From the NCBI GenBank assembly GCA_963740455.1, contig CAVUEF010000013.1, forward strand, positions 310,001-374,000: DNA of 64,000 nt, read 5' to 3'. Positions 58,400-64,000 of this stretch are shown one piece after another. Every line of letters starts with the position of its first letter. The first letter of the stretch is position 1. The notes under the pieces were generated by a model. The model was given only the letters and a program-made list of their open reading frames with translations, did no database searches and was not told where the DNA came from. The position numbers and the translations under genes are program-made. Source of the stretch: Paucibacter sp963740455. Lineage in GTDB: Bacteria; Pseudomonadota; Gammaproteobacteria; Burkholderiales; Burkholderiaceae_C.

Positions 58400-59188
58400 C
58401 GCGGAGTGAATGAGGTCGGCAAGAGGTCCTGGGCCACGGTGCGCAAGCATTTGTTGCTGGCCGCCGAGAACAAGATCGCGCGCGGGGATTCGCTACGCGC
58501 GCGGCTCTACATCCCCGAGGTGTTCTCTGTTGATCAGCGCGACGCGATCAACGCCAGGTGGATGGCACAGTGGTCGCAATCCATCGCAGCACCCGGCAAG
58601 CCGCAGCACCTGATGCTGATGATCGCCGAGGTGAAGGAGATCGTGCCGGCGCGGTATGGATACAAGGCCGTCATCAAACATGTACCTGACCAGGCTTTCG
58701 CGCTCGACGAGAAGCTCTATCGTCGCCTGGGCCGGCGCTTCGAGTCGGAGCTGGCACTGTGGGGTGCCGCCGATGACATCCACATGGTGATCATCGCCAC
58801 CTTCAGCGTTGCGGCGGCAGGCATCCCGACCATCATGGAGCTGTCGCTGATGCCGGTGACACGGTACTGGCTGCCGGTCGAAGACGGATTCGAGAAGCAG
58901 CTCATTGAGCGGCTCGTGGCTGATGGGCGGTCCTTCGTGAAAGGGCTGCGCTACAACCTGGGTGCGGGGAGCGCCCTGGCCAGTGCGACGCTGACCGACT
59001 GCGAGGATTCGGCACCATTACTCTTCGTATTGCCAGCAGGCATCGAGGACGGCGGGCGGTATCTTCAGGTGGGCAATCCGTCGGTACCGGTATGGCTGTG
59101 GCATCCATCGAGCGAAGCGATTCCACCATTGCCGCCTCGGCGGCAACATCACCCAAGGGCAACTGAGCTCACGGTGGAATGCCGATGA
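58400..59188 (+). pseudogene. 5'-truncated DUF1173 family gene (ICE-type)
   Basis: An open frame of about 260 residues matching the C-terminal two-thirds of DUF1173 proteins, which are carried on integrative conjugative elements. Conserved stretches: LRARLYIPEVFSVDQRD, IAEVKEIVPARYGYKAVIKH, MPVTRYWLPVEDGFEKQL and RSFVKGLRYN. The usual N-terminal ~130-150 residues, with the cysteine-rich part, are missing. The GTG at 58394 has no good ribosome site. I read it as a leftover of a conjugative element. Function unknown even in intact members. Confidence 0.72.
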
Positions 59189-59220
59189 GCGACTCTTTCC
59201 TCGCAGCCGCGTTGAAGTGG

Positions 59221-59255
59221 TATAAATGCTCGGACGTTTTGTTGATTCGCCCGAG
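59221..59255 (+). promoter_or_regulatory. abiE promoter region with inverted repeat
   Basis: TATAAA (59221-59226) is a likely -10. An inverted repeat CTCGG (59229-59233) / CCGAG (59251-59255) covers the expected start site, and a GAGGA ribosome site overlaps its right arm. AbiEi antitoxins repress their own operon by binding inverted repeats, so this is the natural operator. The repeat is short. Confidence 0.45.
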
Positions 59256-59265
59256 GATTCATAAC

Positions 59266-59889
59266 ATGCCCACTCCTGACAGCTCCACGCAGCGCACCCA
59301 GGCGCTGGCGCTGCTCAAGCGGCGGGGGATGACGCGGCTCGCGGAGTTCAGTGAGGCGGGCATCACCGCCACCACGGTCAGCCGCATGGAGCGCGCCGGC
59401 GAGGTGGTGCGCCTGGCCCGAGGGCTCTACCAACTTCCCGATGCCGCGCTCGATGCGCAGCAGTCGCTGGCCGAAGCGGCCCGGCTGGTGCCCAAGGGCG
59501 TCATCTGCCTGGCCTCGGCACTGGCGTTCCACGGTCTCACCGACCAGATGCCGCCGAAGGTCTGGATCGCCATCGGGCGCAAGGACTGGCGTCCCCGGCT
59601 CACCTATCCGCCGATCCGCGTCGCCCGGTTCTCTGACGAGCTGCTGCGCCGTGGCGTCGAACGCAAGAAGATCGCCGGCACGCCCGTGCCCGTGTTCGGT
59701 GTTGCCAAGACGGTGGCCGACCTGTTCCGCTACCGTCGAACGGTGGGCGATGCGCTTGCCATTGAGGGCCTGCGCCAAGCGCTGCGGCGGCGCAAGGCTA
59801 CGCCTGCGGAGATTGCGCGCGAAGCCGAGGCCGCGGGCGTGTGGGCCACGATGGAGCCCTACGTCATGGCACTGACCAGCGATGCCTGA
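59266..59889 (+). CDS. abiEi: type IV toxin-antitoxin, AbiEi family antitoxin
   Basis: A 207-residue protein with an N-terminal winged helix (GITATTVSRMERAGEVVRLARG, split near residue 32-52) that represses the operon. The AbiEi C-terminal domain is ICLASALAFHGLTDQMPPKV near 85 and GVAKTVADLFRYRR near 145. In the AbiE system the antitoxin counters the toxin without direct binding and autoregulates. The ATG at 59266 follows GAGGA. It overlaps the toxin gene by 8 bases. Confidence 0.92.
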   Translation: MPTPDSSTQRTQALALLKRRGMTRLAEFSEAGITATTVSRMERAGEVVRLARGLYQLPDAALDAQQSLAEAARLVPKGVICLASALAFHGLTDQMPPKVWIAIGRKDWRPRLTYPPIRVARFSDELLRRGVERKKIAGTPVPVFGVAKTVADLFRYRRTVGDALAIEGLRQALRRRKATPAEIAREAEAAGVWATMEPYVMALTSDA

Positions 59890-60736
59890 TCGCCCGCGCA
59901 ACATCGGCGCTTCGGTGCGCCAGCGTCTGTTGACCCTGGCGCGGGCGCGCGGCCAACCCATGGAACTGCTGCTCACGCGCTATGCGCTGGAGCGTCTGCT
60001 GCATCGACTGAGCCTCTCGCCGCATCGCGAGCGGTTTGTGCTGAAGGGTGCGATGCTGCTGGCCACCTGGTTCGACGAGCCACACCGCGCGACGCGCGAC
60101 GTGGACCTGCTTGGTTTCGGGGACGCGGCGGAAGATGCTCTGCTCGGGACGTTCCGTGAAATCATGGCGGTCGAAGTTGATGACGGCGTGAGCTTCGACC
60201 TCAAGGGCCTGCGGATCGAGGCCATCCGCGAAGAGGTCGAGTACGGCGGATCGCGGCTTCGCACCACGGCCGCGCTCGCGGGTGCGCGGATTCCGATCAC
60301 CGTCGACATTGGCTTCGGCGATGCCATCGAGCCAGGTGTCGATAACATCGATCTGCCGGTATTGCTCGACATGCCGTCACCTCACCTGCGCGCCTATCCG
60401 CTCGAGACTGTCATCGCCGAGAAATTTCATGCGATGGTCGCTCTCGGACGGGCCAACAGCCGCATGAAGGACTACTACGACGTGTGGATGCTCATGAGCG
60501 CATTCGAGATCGAGCCAGAGCGGCTGCGTCGGGCCATCTCGGCGACCTTTGCACGGCGCAACACGGTCATACCGACGGTGGTCCCGGACGGGCTCAGCGC
60601 CGCCTTTGCTGCCGATCCTGGAAAGCAGCGGCAGTGGAATGCCTTTGCCCGAAACCTCTCTGTTTCGGCTCCTGAGTTCGGTCTCGTCGTAGGCGAGCTT
60701 CGGCAGAGATTGGCGGGCTTTTGGGCTGTGAAGTGA
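59882..60736 (+). CDS. abiEii: AbiEii family nucleotidyltransferase toxin
   Basis: A 284-residue DUF1814/AbiEii protein. The nucleotidyltransferase core is FVLKGAMLLATWF near residue 52, then RATRDVDLLGFG near 68 (catalytic Asp pair), ITVDIGFGD near 138 and VIAEKFHAMVALGRANSRMKDYYD, split near 175-200. Family toxins transfer nucleotides, in known cases to tRNA acceptor ends, and give abortive phage defence. The start lies within the antitoxin's last codons (coupled). Its stop is 3 bases before a WYL-gene remnant, marking an insertion boundary. Confidence 0.93.
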   Translation: MPDRPRNIGASVRQRLLTLARARGQPMELLLTRYALERLLHRLSLSPHRERFVLKGAMLLATWFDEPHRATRDVDLLGFGDAAEDALLGTFREIMAVEVDDGVSFDLKGLRIEAIREEVEYGGSRLRTTAALAGARIPITVDIGFGDAIEPGVDNIDLPVLLDMPSPHLRAYPLETVIAEKFHAMVALGRANSRMKDYYDVWMLMSAFEIEPERLRRAISATFARRNTVIPTVVPDGLSAAFAADPGKQRQWNAFARNLSVSAPEFGLVVGELRQRLAGFWAVK

Positions 60737-60739
60737 CCC

Positions 60740-60981
60740 GCGGCACATCTTTCGCCCTTGTTTCAAGGGTCTCAGCGGATTCAATCGCATCGAGCGCGAA
60801 GCGCAGCAGCTTCTCTCTCGTGTGGCACCAGGCGTCCACGTACCAAGTGTTTCGGTAATGAACCAGCCTTTGATGCGAGACGTCGCGTTCACCCACCTCC
60901 CCTCGCCCGCGCGTCAGGTAGCGCATGTGAAGGCGCTTTCGCTTGAGCATCGCCTCGCCGATCAACTCGAAGAACTGGCTT
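60740..60981. repeat. left copy of a ~242-bp direct repeat (WYL gene segment)
   Basis: This segment, starting gcggcacatctttcgccctt, matches 63759-64000 in the same orientation with about 9 mismatches (about 96% by eye). It is cut only by the window edge on the right. It encodes the WYL-domain part of two paralogous regulator genes lying 3,019 bases apart. Confidence 0.9.
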
Positions 60982-61130
60982 GAAACCGGGCGCTTGGCGG
61001 AGCCGATGATCTTGTCGCGCTTCAAGGTCGCGGGCGACACCTCCAACTCGTCCAGCAAGGCCTGAAAGCTCACGTGCCCGCGGTTGCGGATGAGCATCTC
61101 GATCTTGTAGACACTGGCGTTTTTTGTCAT
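60740..61130 (-). pseudogene. broken WYL-domain transcriptional regulator
   Basis: The gene starts at the ATG at 61130 (MTKNASVYKIEMLIRNRGHV) with the winged helix ALLDELEVSPATLKRD. Then it jumps directly to KIIGSAKRPVSSQFFELIGE, which in intact relatives comes roughly a hundred residues later, so an in-frame internal deletion is likely. The WYL core follows (RLVHYRNTWYVDAWCHTREK). It ends abruptly at KDVP, where the AbiE module begins, and lacks the C-terminal WCX part present in the copy at 63.4 kb. Doubly truncated, so presumably inactive. Confidence 0.8.
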
Positions 61131-61354
61131 CTTGTGGTGCGCGCCGTCGCTCATCGACTGAGCGTCACCGAATGTATTCGAAGACGGTGCCACTTCTGGA
61201 GTTCTGCTGCCGTTTTCGAAACTTGTGTCCTGATTCATCCGTCTATCTTGATCCATACCAAGCTCAATACATGAGCTACCTGAACCGCCTACATGGTCCG
61301 TCCGAGAAGAGCACGTTTTGACGTTGCGACCGTTGGCTGAATGCTGTCGAGCTG

Positions 61355-61520
61355 GGTCAAGTCTTGCGAGCGCGCGCGCCACTGCGTCTTTGATCGGCAG
61401 CCAGACGCGATAGCTGGTTTCACCCCAGACATCTTGTCGGTCCACGACACGGCATGGCGACGCGTGCCGCGTGTACCAGCGCCATTCGCCGATGTTGAAG
61501 CCGTTCGCAGCCAGAGTCAC
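61355..61520 (-). pseudogene. N-terminal stump of a SNF2/DEAD-type helicase-like gene
   Basis: A GTG at 61520 overlaps the stop of the upstream ATP-binding gene (GTGA). About 55 residues follow: FNIGEWRWYTRHASPCRVVD, then WGETSYRVWLPIKDAVAR. This resembles the very N-terminus of large SNF2-type helicases found in defence islands; the match is from memory. After about 61355 the similarity stops and the frame runs by chance into the WYL remnant. The rest of the gene has been deleted. Confidence 0.4.
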
Positions 61521-63291
61521 CGATTGCCCCCTTCGATCAGCGTTCTCCCAAGCTCCGTTAGCCGGTATTTCTGCAAACGGCTGTTTGGCTTGTCCGGAAT
61601 GGTATAGACGATGGCATCGGTGGCCAGCAAGTCGCGCACCACCTTGTTAAGCTGCCCGGAAACTTCCTTCTGACCCAACTGCGCAGAGATTTCGGCTTTG
61701 CTGGCGGGCTTGTTTTGGAGAATTCGCAGCACCCGGCTTTCCAGTGACTCTGGCTGTGACTCTGGCTGTGACTCTGGCTGCTGGTCGACTTCCCCGGCGA
61801 CTTGTTCGGCCGCCTTATCAAAGCGGTGTTGCAGTCGCTCCGGCACATGAAACTGCGTATCAGAAAACTGCTCCAGCAGTTGTTGGCGCACCAGATTGTC
61901 CGCCACCTCCCGGGCTTGCTGGGTGGTGCTGATGCCGAGGCTGCGGATGGCCGTCAGGCTCAGGGGCTCCCCCGCTGGTAGCGACAGTGCCAAGGCCAGC
62001 GCATCGTCCTGTTCGGGTGTCAGATTGGTGTCCATGGTTTGGCGGAATCGGCGTAGGGCATCCGTCACCAGCGGCTTGTTGATCAATACCAGCTCGAATT
62101 CTTTTCGGGCCTTGTCATTGCTGAGCTGTGGCGGCACGCGTCCCAGTTCGTGCCAGTTGCGGAAAATGGCGCGAATGCCTGTGCCGGCCTGGTCCGACAA
62201 ACCAATGCGGCGAAAGGCCTTCACAATGGTCGGGTTGCGCACCTCCTTTTCGGTCGGGTCCAGCAGTTCGGCTGCCGTCGCGAAGGCATCTCCCGGGTTC
62301 CAGAACACCGTGCGGTCGGCAAACAGCTTGATCGAGGCTTTGCGGCCGTGGTCGCCGTAGTCTTGGTGGATCAACAGATTGATGGCCGCTTCACGAAACG
62401 CCACGTAATCCGGTGGATCATCGTTGCGGCGCAGAGTGGCCGGGTCGAGTGAGAACGGATGCTCGGCAATGCGCATATAGCGCGACACCAGGCCTTGCCA
62501 AGTCTGGAAAATGTTTTCTTCAAACACATAGCGGTCGTGCCAGCGCTGCTCGGCAGACCATTGAGCAAAGGCAGTATCGATGCGCTGATAGTCCAGCACC
62601 GGTCGGGGCAGGATCTGGCGCACATAGCGGCCGGTACCAAACAGCAGCACTCCGGCACGGGTGGGCAACACCTGCCACCCTGCTCGACCACAAAATTCCA
62701 GTTCAATAAGAACGCAATCGGGTCTGTGATTTCGACGTGCTCCGGATTACGCCGCGCAAACTGTGTCTGATACCACTGGACCGTTGCCACATCAAAGCAC
62801 TGACCAACCGGAATGTCGGCCAGCGCGACGCCGTCGTAACGCTCCTGCGCGGCATCGCGCAGAAATCGCTCCAACTCGCTTTGGGTGCTTTGTTCGTCGC
62901 CCGCGCCGCGCCGCAGATAACTCTGGCGCGGGTCACCCTTGAGATAGACCGGCTTGTCTGAGCGGGAACATTCCGGAACATGGAACACAAGCACATGCTT
63001 GCCATCCAGCTCAAACTTGTGTTCTTCAACCGTGATGACCCGATTCAGCTTTTGGCCGCTACGCAGCACGGTCAGAAAATCGTTCTGAACTTTGTCGGGC
63101 TCCTCCACGCCGGTCACTTCCAGTTGACTCTTCACCTCGCTGACACCAAACACCAGCCAGCCGCCGGCCGTGTTCGCGAAGGCAGAGACCGTCTTGTAGA
63201 CGTCATCGGGCACGCCGCGTTGCGCGCGCTTGCACTCGAAGTCGTTCCACTCGAAACCGTTCAAGCGCGCGAGAAGCTCGTCTTGGTTCAT
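61517..63291 (-). CDS. AlbA_2 (Schlafen-like) ATP-binding protein, with a one-base frameshift
   Basis: About 591 residues once corrected. The N-terminal AlbA_2 domain has FECKRAQRGVPDDVYKTVSA, then FANTAGGWLVFGVSE. The GHKL-type ATPase region is AAINLLIHQDYGDHG, then VFWNPGD and KAFRRIGLSDQAGTGIRAIF. Winged-helix segments come at the end, after a QPES-repeat linker. The frame is lost at a CCC run (62678-62680): family sequence passes from NWNFVVEQG to WQVLPTRAGVLLFG if one base is added. Start at the ATG at 63291. Such proteins are annotated as transcriptional regulators and recur in defence loci. It is coupled on both sides. Confidence 0.82.
61745..61780 (-). repeat. three perfect 12-bp tandem repeats coding a QPES linker
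   Basis: The unit tgactctggctg occurs three times back to back and encodes repeated Gln-Pro-Glu-Ser on the minus strand, between the ATPase body and the C-terminal winged helix of the AlbA_2 protein. The in-frame 12-bp period allows length change without frameshift, as in a hypervariable linker. Confidence 0.8.
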
Positions 63292-63313
63292 CACCGGTCA
63301 CCTCTCGATTGCA

Positions 63314-63448
63314 TCAGGCCGCTGCCTCCGTGCGCGTGAGCGCCTGGTCGTACCAGAGCAGCAGCTTCTCGTCTTCTTGCAGCGCTTCCTCGGGCAGCTT
63401 GCTGGCCAGGCTGATGATCGTTTCATAGTCTCGATTGCAGAAGCTCAC
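63314..63448 (-). CDS. 44-residue ORF coupled to the WYL regulator gene
   Basis: A small frame with a GTG start overlapping the stop of the WYL gene (GTGA). Protein: CNRDYETIISLASKLPEEAL, then QEDEKLLLWYDQALTRTE. It is acidic, likely two amphipathic helices, with no membrane segment. Its stop lies 22 bases before the AlbA_2 ATG. The overlap geometry and its fit between two operon genes argue that it is translated. No family recognised. Confidence 0.5.
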   Translation of the reverse strand: MSFCNRDYETIISLASKLPEEALQEDEKLLLWYDQALTRTEAAA

Positions 63449-64000
63449 AAGACAGCTCCATTGGCGACCAGCGCGGCTCGGAGCTGCTCGTTGACCGCCG
63501 TCACCAAGGCTTTGGGCGTCTTGACCGAGACATTGCCGCCGTGCCTGAGCACATCCATCACCAGCTCGGTTTCGTTCACGTAGGGCAATTTCATCTCGAA
63601 GCGCCCGTCGTCCAGCCAACAGGTCTTCTGCTGCGGGTGCCACTCTTCGCGGCAGACCCACTGTGCCGCGCTGATGGAAAAAACCAGCGTGGCCCACTGC
63701 GCCTTGCTACCGGCATATATCCCATAGCCACCGTCCATTTCGGCCTCGACTTGCTTGAGCGGCACATCTTTCGCCCTTGTTTCAAGGGTCTCAGCGGATT
63801 CAATCGCATCGAGTGCGAAGCGCAGCAACTTCTCTCTCGTGTGGCACCAAGCATCCACGTACCAAGTGTTTCGGTAATGAACCAGTCTTTGAGGCGAGAC
63901 GTCGCGTTCACCCACCTCCCCTCGCCCGCGCGTCAGGTAGCGCATGTGAAGGCGCTTTCGCTTGAGCAACGCTTCGCCGATCAGCTCGAAGAACTGGCTT
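63445..64000 (-). CDS. WYL-domain transcriptional regulator, 3' part
   Basis: The gene enters from the right window edge. Visible: SQFFELIGEALLKRKRLHMR, WYL core QRLVHYRNTWYVDAWCHTRE, then the C-terminal WCX region (ISAAQWVCREEWHPQQ, TELVMDVLRHGGNVSV) to a stop at 63445. WYL proteins sense ligands and often control defence islands. It is first in the run WYL, 44-residue ORF, AlbA_2, helicase stump. The N-terminal winged helix is outside the window. Confidence 0.88.
   Translation of the reverse strand, partial: SQFFELIGEALLKRKRLHMRYLTRGRGEVGERDVSPQRLVHYRNTWYVDAWCHTREKLLRFALDAIESAETLETRAKDVPLKQVEAEMDGGYGIYAGSKAQWATLVFSISAAQWVCREEWHPQQKTCWLDDGRFEMKLPYVNETELVMDVLRHGGNVSVKTPKALVTAVNEQLRAALVANGAVL
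63759..64000. repeat. right copy of the ~242-bp direct repeat
   Basis: The counterpart of 60740-60981, same orientation, truncated here only by the window end, so the true repeat may be longer. It lies within the intact WYL gene. Confidence 0.9.

Noticed and set aside
60594..61520. 308-residue chimeric frame joining helicase-like start, WYL remnant and AbiEii antisense
   Set aside because: The similarity changes abruptly along the frame; it is fused remnants plus chance openness, not one protein.

Overview
The window is a GC-rich stretch of a betaproteobacterial chromosome, most likely order Burkholderiales and probably close to Comamonadaceae. This rests on three things: the gene order leuC, entericidin, leuD, leuB, asd, fimV, truA, trpF, trpB; the single-chain ~1,330-residue PurL; and Burkholderiales-type GC-rich intergenic repeats at 11.8 and 13.5 kb. 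The taxonomic call is inference from gene order and protein style, since no rRNA lies in the window. No tRNA, rRNA or CRISPR array was found.

Layout. 0-9.1 kb (minus strand): leucine, aspartate-family and tryptophan biosynthesis genes with fimV and truA. 9.2-17.2 kb (minus): a propionyl-CoA to succinyl-CoA operon (methylmalonyl-CoA mutase, a GNAT enzyme, MeaB, both propionyl-CoA carboxylase subunits, a VOC epimerase). A divergent GntR/FCD regulator faces it, and a perfect 16-bp palindrome sits inside the mutase promoter. 18-33.6 kb: mixed housekeeping genes (2-hydroxyacid dehydrogenase, split chromate transporter, upp, sirtuin, rlmB, purL, map, glnD, mnmH). Chromate transporter and upp are separated by five tandem hairpin repeats. 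33.6-36.2 kb: a rubrerythrin, Fe-S protein and DUF3501 operon with an OxyR-like operator abutting its -35 box. 37-43 kb: a complete RND efflux operon. 43.7-55.8 kb: sorbosone-dehydrogenase-like protein, DUF1003, VIT transporter, FAD disulfide reductase, FumC, AcnA and a large lipoprotein of unknown function.

55.8-64 kb is accessory DNA and visibly decayed. It holds integrase C-terminal remnants around a HipA/YjjJ-like kinase, a 5'-truncated DUF1173 gene typical of integrative conjugative elements, and a complete AbiEi/AbiEii toxin-antitoxin pair. It also holds two copies of a WYL-regulator gene (one broken), a Schlafen/AlbA_2-type ATP-binding protein, a coupled 44-residue ORF and a helicase N-terminal stump. 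I read this as a layered defence and mobile-element island.

Four otherwise intact genes (asd, purL, DUF3501, AlbA_2) each carry one single-base frameshift. Two of them are core biosynthetic genes, so consensus errors in the assembly are more likely than true inactivation. Readers should not treat these genes as dead without checking the reads.
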